A DNA stretch of 47,884 nucleotides, taken from contig NZ_LSJM01000286.1 in NCBI RefSeq assembly GCF_001557215.1, positions 1 to 47,884 of the forward strand, in the 5' to 3' direction. Within the stretch, counting starts at the first letter, position 1. Each line of letters begins with the position of its first letter. Source of the stretch: Sphingomonas sp. CCH9-E2. GTDB lineage: Bacteria > Pseudomonadota > Alphaproteobacteria > Sphingomonadales > Sphingomonadaceae. Below are positions 23,198-32,777 of this stretch, piece after piece. Under the pieces are notes generated by a model, which was not told the origin of the DNA, made no database searches, and saw only the letters and a list, made by a program, of their open reading frames with translations. Position numbers and translations under genes: made by a program.

Positions 23198-25678
23198 ATG
23201 GCGAGTGCGGCTGCGGATACCGGCGAAGATTCGGCAACGATCGCGCGCAATTGGCTGACCGAGTATCGCGCGGCGACCCCGGCTACCGATATGCTCTACG
23301 CCGCCGGGCTCGACGATCCGGCGTGGAATGCCGCGCTGGAGGAGCTGGCCGAACGCGCGGGCGAAGACCTGACGGCCGCGCGTGAGCGGGCGCAGCGGCA
23401 CGCCGAGGATATCGGCACCGGCTTCCGCATCGCGGGCGAAGGCGAGGAACGGCCCTGGCCGCTCTCGCCCGTTCCGCTGCTGATCGAAAAACGCGAATGG
23501 CAGGGGATCGCCGAAGGAATCGCACAGCGCGCCGACCTGCTCGAAGCGATCCTCGCCGACAGCTATGGCGAGCAGGCTCTCGTGCGCGGCGGCAGCCTGC
23601 CCGCAACATTGCTGACCGGCAGCCCCTATTTCCTGCGCCCCATGATGGGGCTGGAGCCGCCCGGCGGCTGTCATCTCCACTTCGTCGCATTCGACCTGTG
23701 CCGGGGACCGGCAGGTGAGTGGCGCGTGCTTGCCGATCATCTGCGCGCACCGGCTGGGGCGGGCTATGCGCTCGAAAACCGGCTGGCGATCGCGCGCATG
23801 CTGGGCGGGTTGCAGGGGCGACTCAATGTCGAGCGGCACGCGCCGTTCTTCGCCGCCTTCCGTGAGGGGATTGCCGCGCGGTGCAAGCGCGCCGATCCGC
23901 GCATCGGCCTGCTCACCCCGGGCCGCCTCAACCCCAGCTATGCCGAACAGGCGCATCTCGCCCGCTATCTCGGCTTCCTGCTGGTTGAGGGCGGCGATCT
24001 CGCGGTGCTCGACGACCGCGTCTATCTGCGCACCATCGCGGGCCTGAAGCGCGTCGATGCGCTGTGGCGCCGCGTCGATCCGCGCATGATCGACCCGCTC
24101 GCGTTCGATTCGCACTCGGCAATCGGCGTGCCCGGCCTGATCGATGCGATGGCGCAGGGAGAGGTGGTGATCGCCAACTCCCCCGGCGCGGGGATGCTGG
24201 AGGCGCCGGCCTTCGCCGCCTTCCTGCCGCGCATCTGCGCCCGGCTGACCGGCGAGAGCCTGAAACTGCCCAACATCGCCACCTGGTGGTGCGGCCAGCC
24301 GCGCGAATGTGCCGAGGTCGCCCGCGACCTCGACAATATGGTGATCGCCCCCGCATTCGGTGTCGCGACCAATGTCCTGACCGATGCGATGCTCGGTTCG
24401 GCGATGTCGCCCGAGCAGCGCGCGGCGCTCATCGCCGATCTCGACCGCCGCCCGCAGGATTATGTCGGGCAGGAAGTCGTCCGCCTCTCGACCATGCCGG
24501 TCGTGAACGCCGGGCGGCTGGAAGCGCGTCCCTTCACCTTGCGCGTGTTCGCGGCGCGCGGTGCGGATGGCCGCTGGCACGTCATGCCCGGCGGCTTCGC
24601 GCAGATCGGCGAAAAGCCCGATGCGCGCGCGGCGGTGATGGGGGAGGGCAATTGGTCCGCCGATGTCGTCATCCATGGCGGCGATGCGGTCGCCCCGGTG
24701 ACCCTGCTCCAGCCGAGCGACTCGACCCAGCTGCGCCGCAACCCCGGCACGCTGCCCAGCCGCGTCGCCGACAATCTCTTCTGGCTCGGTCGCTATCTCG
24801 AGCGCGGCGAGGCGCGGCTCGGCGTAATCCGCGCGCTGCTCGGCCATTCGATCAGCGCCGATAGCGGCGCGGCGCTCGCCGCCGACACCGTCGGCCGGCT
24901 GGTCGGGCTGGTGGTTCAGGCGGGGGCAGCGCCGCAGCCCGATAATCTCGGCCGCGCCCAGCTCACGCGCTTTGCCGAAGCCGCGATGGACGCCACCGAT
25001 GGCTGGTACAGCGTCCGCGCGATCAACCGACAGGCGCGCGCGATCGGCGCGATCAGCCGCGACCGGCTGTCCGCCGACATGATCCGCCTGCTCGACGCAC
25101 CCTATCCGACCCGCGGCAGCGCGCTCGACCGTGCCGGGTCGCTGCAGCGGCGCTATTCGGCGCTGGCAGGTTTGTCGTCCGAACATATGGCGCGCACCGA
25201 TGCGTGGCGCTTCCATGACCTGGGCCGCCGGGTCGAGCGCGCGGTGGCGACCGTTTCCGCCCTTCTCGCGCTCGGCGATCCGCAGGCGACCAGCGACGAC
25301 CTTTCGGCGCTGCTCGACCTTGCCGACAGCCAGATCAGCTATCGCCAGCGCTACCTGACCGGCATCGCGCGCGTGCCCGTCATCGACCTGATCGCGCTCG
25401 ATCCCGGCAACCCGCGCGCCATCGCGTTCCAAGTGGCGGCGATCGCCGCGCATCTCGAAGCACTTCCGCGCCTGTCCGACGATGGCCTTGCCGAACCGCA
25501 ACAGGCGCTGGCGCGCGAACTCGCGGCGATGGTCGCGACGGCGCAGGCGGCCAGCTTCGGACGCGATCAGCTGTTCGCGATCGACAATAAGCTCGCCGAT
25601 CTGTCGAACGCCGTGGCGCGGCGCTATTTCCTCCACGGCTCCGAACCCCTGCGCGCCGCCGGGCTGGTGGTCGGCTGA
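23198..25678 (+). CDS. Fused circularly permuted ATP-grasp / alpha-E domain protein
   Basis: The 826-residue protein joins two families usually encoded by adjacent genes. Residues about 1-490 are a circularly permuted type 2 ATP-grasp domain (PVPLLIEKREWQGIAEGIAQRADLLEAILADSYG; HLHFVAFDLCRGPAGEWRVLADHLRAPAGAGYALENRL). Residues about 520-820 are the helical alpha-E domain (SRVADNLFWLGRYLERGEARLGVIRALL). Together with a transglutaminase-like protein they form a conserved set predicted to make or process a peptide tag; the chemistry is undetermined. The stop overlaps the start of the transglutaminase gene by one base. Confidence 0.9.
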   Translation: MASAAADTGEDSATIARNWLTEYRAATPATDMLYAAGLDDPAWNAALEELAERAGEDLTAARERAQRHAEDIGTGFRIAGEGEERPWPLSPVPLLIEKREWQGIAEGIAQRADLLEAILADSYGEQALVRGGSLPATLLTGSPYFLRPMMGLEPPGGCHLHFVAFDLCRGPAGEWRVLADHLRAPAGAGYALENRLAIARMLGGLQGRLNVERHAPFFAAFREGIAARCKRADPRIGLLTPGRLNPSYAEQAHLARYLGFLLVEGGDLAVLDDRVYLRTIAGLKRVDALWRRVDPRMIDPLAFDSHSAIGVPGLIDAMAQGEVVIANSPGAGMLEAPAFAAFLPRICARLTGESLKLPNIATWWCGQPRECAEVARDLDNMVIAPAFGVATNVLTDAMLGSAMSPEQRAALIADLDRRPQDYVGQEVVRLSTMPVVNAGRLEARPFTLRVFAARGADGRWHVMPGGFAQIGEKPDARAAVMGEGNWSADVVIHGGDAVAPVTLLQPSDSTQLRRNPGTLPSRVADNLFWLGRYLERGEARLGVIRALLGHSISADSGAALAADTVGRLVGLVVQAGAAPQPDNLGRAQLTRFAEAAMDATDGWYSVRAINRQARAIGAISRDRLSADMIRLLDAPYPTRGSALDRAGSLQRRYSALAGLSSEHMARTDAWRFHDLGRRVERAVATVSALLALGDPQATSDDLSALLDLADSQISYRQRYLTGIARVPVIDLIALDPGNPRAIAFQVAAIAAHLEALPRLSDDGLAEPQQALARELAAMVATAQAASFGRDQLFAIDNKLADLSNAVARRYFLHGSEPLRAAGLVVG

Positions 25679-26556
25679 TGCGCTACGCCATCCGCCACAT
25701 CACGCAGTTCGATTACGCCGAGCGGGTCGGTTTCGCCCGCTGCAATTTGCGCCTCAAGCCGATCCACTGGTCGGGGCAGGAACTGCACGACTATCGCCTG
25801 ACAGTGCAGCCCGGCGGCAGCACCGCGCCCGCGCGCGCCGAGGCGGGGCTCGCCAATGTCGTCCGGCTCGTCGTGACCCAGCCGGTGCAAAGCCTGACAA
25901 TCGAAAGCAGCTGCACCATCACCGTCGACCGCCCGGTGCCGATGCCCAGCGCGGACGATCCGACCCTGGCGCAGATCGCGGCGGATGCGCGCGCCAGCCG
26001 CGATGCGGGCCCGGCCAGCCCCGCCTCGTATCTCTTCCCCTCGCCGCTCATCCCGCTCGACCGCGACATCGCGCAATGGTGCGCGCAGGACCTCGACCCG
26101 CAGCGCGGCGCGCTCGAAGCCGCGATCGCGCTCGCCCGCCGCATCCAGGACGAGTTCGCCTTCGATCCCACCGCGACCTTGGTCGACACGCCCCCGCGTG
26201 AGGCGTTTCTCAAGCGAGGCGGCGTGTGTCAGGATTTCGCGCAGATCATGATCTCCGGCCTGCGCGCCGCCGGCCTGCCCGCCGCCTATGCCTCGGGCTA
26301 TCTGCGGACGCTCCCCCCGCCCGGCCAGCCGCGGCTGGTCGGGGCGGACGCCACCCATGCCTGGGTGTTGCTGTGGTGCGGACCGGAGCGCGGCTGGGTC
26401 GGCGTCGATCCCACTAACGGCATCTGGATGGCAAGCGACCATGTCGTCGTCGCGATCGGCCGCGACTATACCGACATCGCCCCGATCGACGGTATCGTGC
26501 TGGGATCGGGAGCGCAGAATATGACGGTGTCGGTGGACGTCGCGCCGCTGGACTAG
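25678..26556 (+). CDS. Transglutaminase-like cysteine protease family protein
   Basis: The 292-residue protein starts with the N-terminal beta domain typical of bacterial transglutaminase-like proteins (MRYAIRHITQFDYAERVGFARCNLRLKP). The catalytic triad is visible: Cys in KRGGVCQDFAQIM, His in GADATHAWVLLWC and Asp in WVGVDPTNGIW. It is coupled (TGATG) to the ATP-grasp/alpha-E gene, its usual partner. It may cleave or ligate the peptide made by that protein; hydrolase or transferase activity cannot be distinguished from sequence. Confidence 0.92.
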   Translation: MRYAIRHITQFDYAERVGFARCNLRLKPIHWSGQELHDYRLTVQPGGSTAPARAEAGLANVVRLVVTQPVQSLTIESSCTITVDRPVPMPSADDPTLAQIAADARASRDAGPASPASYLFPSPLIPLDRDIAQWCAQDLDPQRGALEAAIALARRIQDEFAFDPTATLVDTPPREAFLKRGGVCQDFAQIMISGLRAAGLPAAYASGYLRTLPPPGQPRLVGADATHAWVLLWCGPERGWVGVDPTNGIWMASDHVVVAIGRDYTDIAPIDGIVLGSGAQNMTVSVDVAPLD

Positions 26557-26635
26557 GGCGAAACCCTTGCACTCTACTCCCGCCGCGCCGATGTAGCGGG
26601 CTAACACGCCGAACGACAATCAACAGGGAAACACC

Positions 26636-27589
26636 GTGGCCGATCCATACGCAACCTTGGGAGTCTCGCGCGGGGCCAGCGAGGACGAGGTCAAAAAGGC
26701 GTATCGCAAGCTCGCCAAGGAACTCCATCCCGACCGCAACAAGGACAATCCCAAGGCGGCGGAAAAGTTCAGCACCGTGACGCAGGCATACGACCTGCTG
26801 ATGGACAAGGACAAGCGCGCCCGCTTCGACCGGGGTGAGATCGACGGCGATGGCAACCCGACCTCCCCCTTCGGCGCCGGGTTCGCCGGCGCGCGCGGTG
26901 GGCCGCAGGGCGGGTTCCGTCCGGGCGGGGCGCAGTTCGATTTCGGCGGCGGCGGTGGCGGCGACGCCGGGTTCGAGGATATTCTCGAAGGGCTGTTCGG
27001 CGGCCGCGCGGGCGGGTTCGGCGGCCAGCCGGGCGGCTTCTCCAGCGGCTTCGGCCGCCGCCCGCCGCCGGCCAAGGGTGCGAACGTCGCTTATCGCCTG
27101 CGCGTCCCGTTCGAGGATGCCGCTGCGCTCAAGCCACAGCGCATCCAGCTGCGCGACGGATCGACCATCGACCTCAAGCTGCCCAAGGGCCTCGAAACCG
27201 GCACCCAGATGCGCCTGGCGGGCAAGGGCGATGCCGGCCCGGGCGGCAATGGCGACGCGATCGTGACGATCGAGGTCGAGCCGCACCGGTATTTCACCCG
27301 CGACGGCGACCATATCCGCCTCGACCTGCCGATCACGCTCAAGGAAGCGGTCGCGGGCGCAGCAGTGCGCGTGCCGACGCCCGAAGGACCGGTGAACCTC
27401 AAGGTGCCCGCCGGATCGAGCTCGGGCAAGACGCTGCGGCTCAAGGATCGCGGCTTTCACGGCAAAAGCGCGCGCGGCGACCTGCTCGTGACGCTGATGA
27501 TCGAAATTCCGGGGAATGACGCAAAGCTCGCCGAATTCGTCGCCGGTTGGACCGATCAGGGGAACCCGCGCGCCCGGCTGGGCGTCTGA
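26636..27589 (+). CDS. DnaJ/CbpA-type co-chaperone
   Basis: The 317-residue protein has an N-terminal J domain ([36 protein letters not shown] at residues 31-33), a Gly/Phe-rich linker (about 75-145) and two C-terminal beta domains ([13 protein letters not shown] and [19 protein letters not shown]). It lacks the DnaJ zinc finger, which makes it a type II, CbpA-like Hsp40. The start is GTG. It is followed after nine bases by the BrkB-type gene, so it probably heads an operon with fabI. Confidence 0.93.
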   Translation: MADPYATLGVSRGASEDEVKKAYRKLAKELHPDRNKDNPKAAEKFSTVTQAYDLLMDKDKRARFDRGEIDGDGNPTSPFGAGFAGARGGPQGGFRPGGAQFDFGGGGGGDAGFEDILEGLFGGRAGGFGGQPGGFSSGFGRRPPPAKGANVAYRLRVPFEDAAALKPQRIQLRDGSTIDLKLPKGLETGTQMRLAGKGDAGPGGNGDAIVTIEVEPHRYFTRDGDHIRLDLPITLKEAVAGAAVRVPTPEGPVNLKVPAGSSSGKTLRLKDRGFHGKSARGDLLVTLMIEIPGNDAKLAEFVAGWTDQGNPRARLGV

Positions 27590-27598
27590 TCCGATAGC

Positions 27599-28540
27599 GT
27601 GACCGATCCCGTCTCCCCCGAATCGCCCGAGGCGCGGCGGCACGGCTTTCACAAAAGGCTGTCGGATCTGGGCGTCACCGATCGGGCGATTGAGGTGACG
27701 AAGCGGGTGGCGGTCGGGGCGTTCAACGACGGCTTCACCCATGCCGGCAACCTCGCTTATCTGAGCCTAGTCACGCTGTTTCCGTTCTTCATCGTCGCCA
27801 CTGCAGTGGCGCGGCTGGTCGGACGGACCGGCGACGGGCTTCAGGCGGTCGCGGCCTTCCTGCGCACCGTTCCGCCCGAAGTCGCCGATCTGCTGCGCCC
27901 CGCGATCCTGGAGGTGCTGGAGGCGCGCTCGGGCTCGCTGCTGTGGCTTGGCGCACTGGTCGGGCTGTGGACCACCTCAGGCTTTGTCGAGACGGTGCGC
28001 GCGATCCTGCGTCAGGCTTATGGCATCCCGTCGGGCACGCCCTTCTGGCGGCTGAAGCTGGCGACGATCGGCATGGTCATCGCGTCGGTCATCCTGGCGA
28101 TGATGGCGTTCAGTTTCCAGCTGCTGCTCAGTGGTGCGGAGCAGTTCATCCTGCGCGTGATCCCCTTTGCCTCGGACGCGGCGCGGATGATCTCGCTGAC
28201 CAAGGTTGCGCCTGCCATTGCGCTGTTCGGCGCGCTTTACATCCTGTTCTACACGCTGACCCCGTCGCGCTACCGCAGGTCGGGCTGCCCCAAATGGCCG
28301 GGGCCGGCCTTCGTTACCTTGTGGTGGATGGGCTGCACCGCAGCCTTGCCCGCAGTGATTGCCACCTTCGGCGGCTATGGCCTGACCTATGGCAGCCTCG
28401 CCGGCGTGATGGTCGCGCTCATCTTCTTCTTTCTCATCGGCTTTGGCGTCGTTATCGGCGCCGAACTCAACGCCGCACTGGCAGAAACGCCCGAAACCGG
28501 GCTAGAGAAGCCGCACGAGGGACCGGAGGGTAAGACGTGA
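27599..28540 (+). CDS. YihY/BrkB-family inner membrane protein
   Basis: The 313-residue protein begins with a soluble helix and has six hydrophobic helices. Family features are HAGNLAYLSLVTLFPFFIVATAVA near the N-terminus, SLLWLGALVGLWTTSGFVETVRAILRQAYG and GYGLTYGSLAGVMVALIFFFLIGFGVVIGAELNA near the C-terminus. The family was once called RNase BN in error and its function is uncertain; a transport role has been suggested. The start is GTG. The stop overlaps the GTG start of fabI (GTGA). Confidence 0.9.
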   Translation: MTDPVSPESPEARRHGFHKRLSDLGVTDRAIEVTKRVAVGAFNDGFTHAGNLAYLSLVTLFPFFIVATAVARLVGRTGDGLQAVAAFLRTVPPEVADLLRPAILEVLEARSGSLLWLGALVGLWTTSGFVETVRAILRQAYGIPSGTPFWRLKLATIGMVIASVILAMMAFSFQLLLSGAEQFILRVIPFASDAARMISLTKVAPAIALFGALYILFYTLTPSRYRRSGCPKWPGPAFVTLWWMGCTAALPAVIATFGGYGLTYGSLAGVMVALIFFFLIGFGVVIGAELNAALAETPETGLEKPHEGPEGKT

Positions 28541-29340
28541 CCGGATTGATGCAGGGTAAACGCGGGCTGATCATGGGGCTCGCCAATGATCGTTCGCTAG
28601 CATGGGGCATCGCCAAGAAGCTGCGCGAGCACGGCGCCGAACTGGCGTTTAGCTATCAGGGCGAAGCGCTGGAGCGCCGCGTGCGCCCGCTCGCGGCGGA
28701 ACTGGGCAGCGATTTCCTGATCGACTGCGATGTCAGCGACATGGCGGAGCTGGACAAGACCTTCGCCACGCTCGCGGAGCGCTGGCCGACGATCGACTTC
28801 GTGGTCCATGCGATCGGCTTTTCGGACAAGAATGAGCTGCGCGGCGGCTATGTCGACACCAGCCTCGACAATTTCCTGATGACGATGAACATCAGCGTCT
28901 ATTCGTTCGTCGCCGTGGCCAAGCGCGCACAGGCGATGATGCCGAACGGCGGATCGCTGCTAACGCTCAGCTATTATGGCGCGGAGAAGGTGATTCCCCA
29001 CTACAACGTGATGGGCGTGGCCAAGGCGGCGCTGGAAACCAGCGTCCAGTATCTCGCGGTCGATCTCGGCAAGCAGAATATCCGGGTCAACGCGATCAGC
29101 GCCGGGCCGATCAAGACGCTCGCGGCCAGCGGAATCGGCGACTTCCGCCTGATCCTCAAGTGGAACGAGCTCAACGCCCCGCTCAAGCGCAACGTGACGA
29201 TCGAGGATGTCGGCGGCGCCGGCCTCTATTTCCTGTCCGACCTGTCGAGCGGCACCACCGGCGAAACCCACCATGTCGACGCCGGATACCACGTCATCGG
29301 CATGAAGGCCGAAGACGCCCCGGATATCGCGCTGGTCTGA
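28537..29340 (+). CDS. fabI: Enoyl-[acyl-carrier-protein] reductase FabI
   Basis: The 267-residue NADH-dependent short-chain reductase completes each round of fatty-acid elongation. The glycine motif IMGLANDRSLAWGIAKKL is that of FabI, and the catalytic residues Tyr146, Tyr156 and Lys163 are in SYYGAEKVIPHYNVMGVAKAA. The start is a GTG overlapping the BrkB-type gene. The stop overlaps the start of a GNAT gene by one base. A single FabI in this position is the usual target of triclosan-type inhibitors. Confidence 0.97.
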   Translation: MTGLMQGKRGLIMGLANDRSLAWGIAKKLREHGAELAFSYQGEALERRVRPLAAELGSDFLIDCDVSDMAELDKTFATLAERWPTIDFVVHAIGFSDKNELRGGYVDTSLDNFLMTMNISVYSFVAVAKRAQAMMPNGGSLLTLSYYGAEKVIPHYNVMGVAKAALETSVQYLAVDLGKQNIRVNAISAGPIKTLAASGIGDFRLILKWNELNAPLKRNVTIEDVGGAGLYFLSDLSSGTTGETHHVDAGYHVIGMKAEDAPDIALV

Positions 29341-29870
29341 TGATCGCGATCCGCCCCGCCACTGGTGGCGATGTCGCTGCGATCGACGCGCTCCTCCGGC
29401 GCAGCTTTCCGGCGGCGGATGAGGCGTTGCTGGTCCAGCGGCTGTGCATCGATGGCGACATGGTGCTGACCCTGGTCGCGGATGACGAGGAGACCGGCGC
29501 GCTCGCAGGGATGGTTGCGTTCAGCCGGATGGACGTGCGCGTCAACGACGTCGCCCTTGCCGCAGTCGCCCTCGCGCCGGTGGCGGTCGAGGCGGCGTAT
29601 CGCCAGCAGGGCGTGGCCGAGGCGCTGATCGCCGCTGGCCACCAGCATCTTGGTGATGCCGGCTATCTGCTCAGCTTCGTGCTCGGCGATCCGGCTTATT
29701 ATGGTCGCTTCGGCTATGCCGCCGACCTCGCGCGCGGGTTCGACTCGCCCTATGCCGGGGAGTATCTGATGGCGCTGGCGTTGCAGGACGGGAAGCTGCC
29801 ATGCGGCGTGCGCGGTGTCGCGGCCCACGCCGGTGCCTTCGCGGCGCTGGGGGAGCAGGCGGGAGCATAG
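29340..29870 (+). CDS. GNAT N-acetyltransferase (YhbS-like)
   Basis: The 176-residue protein has the GNAT fold: IRPATGGDVAAIDALLRRSF at the start, VALAPVAVEAAYRQQGVAEALIAAGHQHLG with the Q/R-x-x-G-x-A acetyl-CoA loop, and FVLGDPAYYGRFGYAA, a string typical of the YhbS subgroup. Substrate unknown. It is coupled to fabI by a one-base overlap (TGATG). Confidence 0.88.
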   Translation: MIAIRPATGGDVAAIDALLRRSFPAADEALLVQRLCIDGDMVLTLVADDEETGALAGMVAFSRMDVRVNDVALAAVALAPVAVEAAYRQQGVAEALIAAGHQHLGDAGYLLSFVLGDPAYYGRFGYAADLARGFDSPYAGEYLMALALQDGKLPCGVRGVAAHAGAFAALGEQAGA

Positions 29871-29937
29871 CGGGCGTTGCCCGACCCCGCGCCCTTCTTG
29901 CTTCCAAATCGCGATGTAATCGGCGAGGGATGATGCC

Positions 29938-31005
29938 ATGAGCTTCAACACCTTCGGCCGCGTGCTGCGCTTCACCACCTTTGGCGAAAGCCATGGCCCG
30001 GCAATCGGTGCCGTGGTCGATGGCTGCCCTCCCGGCCTCGACCTGTCCGAAACCGATATCCAGCCCTTCCTCGACAAGCGCCGCCCCGGTCAATCCCGCT
30101 TCACCACACAGCGGCAGGAGCCGGATCAGGTCCGCATCCTCTCCGGCGTGTTCGAGGGGCGCACCACCGGTACGCCGATCGGCCTGTTGATCGACAATGT
30201 CGACCAGCGCTCAAAGGATTATTCGGAGGTCGCGAGCGCCTATCGCCCCGGCCATGCCGACTATGCCTATGACGCCAAATACGGGTTCCGCGACTATCGC
30301 GGCGGCGGTCGCTCCTCGGCGCGCGAGACGGCGATGCGTGTCGCGGCAGGTGCGGTGGCACGCAAGGTGATCCCGGAGGTCTCGATCACCGCCTGGGTCG
30401 AGGCGATCGGCGGCGACGCCATCGACTATGCGAAGTTCGACGCGGCCGAGATCGGCAACAACCCGTTTTTCTGCCCCGATCCCGATGCGGCGGCGCGCTG
30501 GGAAACGCTGGTGGACGCTTCGCGCAAGGCCGGCTCGTCGCTCGGCGCAGTGATCGCGTGCGAAGCGACCGGCGTTCCGGCGGGCTGGGGCGCGCCGCTT
30601 TATGCCAAGCTCGACAGCGAGCTGGCCGCTGCGATGATGAGCATCAATGCGGTCAAGGGCGTCGAGATCGGCGATGGCTTTGCGGCGGCTGCGCTGTCGG
30701 GGGAGGAAAACGCCGATCCGATGCGCCCCGGCGCGGACGGCCCGGAGTTCCTCGCCAATCATGCCGGCGGCATTGCGGGCGGCATCTCCACCGGTCAGCC
30801 GGTGCGCGTGCGCGTCGCGTTCAAGCCAACCAGCTCGATCCTCACGCCCGTAGAAACCATCACCCGCGACGGCGAGGCCGCCGAGATCCGCACCAAGGGC
30901 CGCCACGACCCGTGCGTTGGCATCCGCGGCGTGCCGGTGGTCGAGGCGATGATGGCGCTGGTACTGGCCGATCAGAAACTGCTCCACCGCGCGCAGTGCG
31001 GCTGA
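29938..31005 (+). CDS. aroC: Chorismate synthase
   Basis: The 355-residue FMN-dependent enzyme converts EPSP to chorismate, the last step of the shikimate pathway. It is full length, with the signatures [18 protein letters not shown] near the start, [23 protein letters not shown] in the middle and [18 protein letters not shown] near the C-terminus. The ATG at 29938 starts [20 protein letters not shown]. It follows the GNAT gene after 67 bases in the same direction. Confidence 0.97.
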   Translation: MSFNTFGRVLRFTTFGESHGPAIGAVVDGCPPGLDLSETDIQPFLDKRRPGQSRFTTQRQEPDQVRILSGVFEGRTTGTPIGLLIDNVDQRSKDYSEVASAYRPGHADYAYDAKYGFRDYRGGGRSSARETAMRVAAGAVARKVIPEVSITAWVEAIGGDAIDYAKFDAAEIGNNPFFCPDPDAAARWETLVDASRKAGSSLGAVIACEATGVPAGWGAPLYAKLDSELAAAMMSINAVKGVEIGDGFAAAALSGEENADPMRPGADGPEFLANHAGGIAGGISTGQPVRVRVAFKPTSSILTPVETITRDGEAAEIRTKGRHDPCVGIRGVPVVEAMMALVLADQKLLHRAQCG

Positions 31006-31133
31006 TCGCCCTGCCGCTTGCACGGCGCAGCTGAGGGGCGAGCCGGGCACCATCGCCGATGGAGCGAGGAACCAGCGTGGGACTTCGGGTGATGGCGCAC
31101 GTTGATGTCGCGCCGTGTAACCAGGAGTATCCC

Positions 31134-31379
31134 ATGCGCCACAAGACGCTGTTCAGCCTTATCGCCCTTGGCGGATCGTCCGCCGCCATTGCCGCGATCG
31201 GCACGCCGCAGATCGAACCGCCGCTGCAGAACGAGATTGCCAACGAAGTGGTGACGGACGACACCACCGCTCCGGAGACGCTGTCGAACCGCACCGACGT
31301 CGAGCCGAGCGCTGAGCCGACCGACCCGACGCAGGGCGGGAGCGACACCGCGCCCGAGCCTAACTCGACCTTCTACTGA
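31134..31379 (+). CDS. Small exported hypothetical protein
   Basis: The 81-residue product begins with a signal-like segment (MRHKTLFSLIALGGSSAAIAAIG) and continues as an acidic, Thr/Pro/Glu-rich, low-complexity chain that ends PEPNSTFY. The ATG at 31134 has AGGAG seven bases upstream; an earlier in-frame ATG at 31059 has no ribosome binding site. Probably periplasmic or membrane-tethered and disordered. No family recognised. It faces purA across a shared hairpin. Confidence 0.65.
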   Translation: MRHKTLFSLIALGGSSAAIAAIGTPQIEPPLQNEIANEVVTDDTTAPETLSNRTDVEPSAEPTDPTQGGSDTAPEPNSTFY

Positions 31380-31390
31380 CGATTTTCGTC

Positions 31391-31416
31391 CCCGGGCGCG
31401 GTCCGCCGCGTCCGGG
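31391..31416. terminator. Bidirectional hairpin between small exported gene and purA
   Basis: An 11-bp stem (CCCGGGCGCGG with CCGCGTCCGGG, one G-U wobble) encloses a TCCG loop. It lies 12 bases after the plus-strand gene and 7 bases beyond the purA stop. TTAGCTT follows on the plus strand and GACGAAAATC on the minus strand, so the U-tracts are weak. Confidence 0.6.
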
Positions 31417-31422
31417 TTAGCT

Positions 31423-32712
31423 TCAGTCCGCGAACGGATCGCGGACCAGGATCGTGTCCTCGCGCTCCGGGCTGGTCGAGACCAAGGCGACCGGGCAGCC
31501 GATCAACTCCTCGATCCGCCGGATATATTTGATCGCCTGGGCCGGCAGCTGCGCCCAGCTGCGCGCGCCCGCGGTCGATTCGCTCCAGCCCTCGATCTCC
31601 TCATAGACCGCGATCGCACGCGCCTGATCCTGCGGGCTGGGGGGCAGATAGTCGTAATGCTTGTCGCCGACAGTGTAGCCGGTGCAGATCTTCAGCGTCT
31701 CCATCCCGTCGAGAATGTCGAGCTTGGTCAGCGCGATGCCAGTGACCCCGCTCAGCGCGACCGACTGGCGCACCAGCACCGCGTCGAACCAGCCACAGCG
31801 GCGCTTGCGCCCCGTGACGACGCCGAACTCACGCCCGCGCGTGCCGAGCAACTCGCCGATCTCGTTATCCTGCTCGCTGGGGAACGGGCCGGAGCCCACG
31901 CGCGTCGTATAGGCCTTGACGATCCCCAGCACGAAACCGACCGACCCCGGGCCAAGGCCGGAGCCGGACGCCGCCGACCCGCTGACCGTGTTGGACGAGG
32001 TCACGAACGGGTAGGTGCCATGGTCGATGTCGAGCAGCGCGCCCTGCGCCCCTTCGAAGAGGATGCGCTTGCCCGCTTCCTTCGCGCCCTTGAGCGTCAG
32101 CCACACCGGCGCGGCATAGGGCAGCACCGATGGCGCGATCTCGCGCAGTTCCGCGATCAGCGCGTCGCGGTCGATCGGCGGCTGGCCGAACCCGGCGCGC
32201 AGCGCATCGTGATGCGCGCAGAGGCGATCGAGCTGCGGCCCCAGATCGTCGAGATGCGCCAGGTCGCACACGCGGATAGCGCGGCGGCCGACCTTGTCCT
32301 CGTACGCCGGGCCGATGCCGCGGCGGGTGGTGCCGATCTTGCCCGACCCGCTCGCGTCCTCACGCAGCGCATCGAGATCGCGGTGGAAGGGGAGGATCAG
32401 CGGCGCGGTCTCGGCGACCTGCAGCGTCCCAGGCGTGATCGCGACGCCCTGAGCGCGCAGCTTTTCCATCTCGTCGCGGAAGTGCCACGGGTCGAACACG
32501 ACGCCATTGCCGATCAGCGACAGCGTGCCGCGCACCAGACCCGAGGGGAGCAGCGAGAGCTTGTACACCTTGTCGCCGACGACCAGCGTGTGGCCGGCAT
32601 TATGCCCGCCCTGAAAGCGGACGACGAGGTCGGCGCGGCTGGCCAGCCAGTCGACGATCTTGCCCTTGCCCTCATCGCCCCACTGGGCGCCGATCACCGC
32701 GACGTTCGCCAA
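31423..32712 (-). CDS. purA: Adenylosuccinate synthetase
   Basis: The 429-residue enzyme joins IMP and aspartate with GTP in AMP synthesis. The N-terminal [24 protein letters not shown] holds the catalytic Asp and P-loop; [50 protein letters not shown] and [12 protein letters not shown] are all present. The ATG at 32712 is the family start. It stands alone between the hybrid kinase (same strand, upstream) and the convergent small exported gene. Confidence 0.98.
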   Translation of the reverse strand: MANVAVIGAQWGDEGKGKIVDWLASRADLVVRFQGGHNAGHTLVVGDKVYKLSLLPSGLVRGTLSLIGNGVVFDPWHFRDEMEKLRAQGVAITPGTLQVAETAPLILPFHRDLDALREDASGSGKIGTTRRGIGPAYEDKVGRRAIRVCDLAHLDDLGPQLDRLCAHHDALRAGFGQPPIDRDALIAELREIAPSVLPYAAPVWLTLKGAKEAGKRILFEGAQGALLDIDHGTYPFVTSSNTVSGSAASGSGLGPGSVGFVLGIVKAYTTRVGSGPFPSEQDNEIGELLGTRGREFGVVTGRKRRCGWFDAVLVRQSVALSGVTGIALTKLDILDGMETLKICTGYTVGDKHYDYLPPSPQDQARAIAVYEEIEGWSESTAGARSWAQLPAQAIKYIRRIEELIGCPVALVSTSPEREDTILVRDPFAD

Positions 32713-32777
32713 CTATCCGATCCTTTCCGGTATGCGCGGCTCCCCTAAAGGGCAGCGACGGCTACGTCCAGCGCTGG

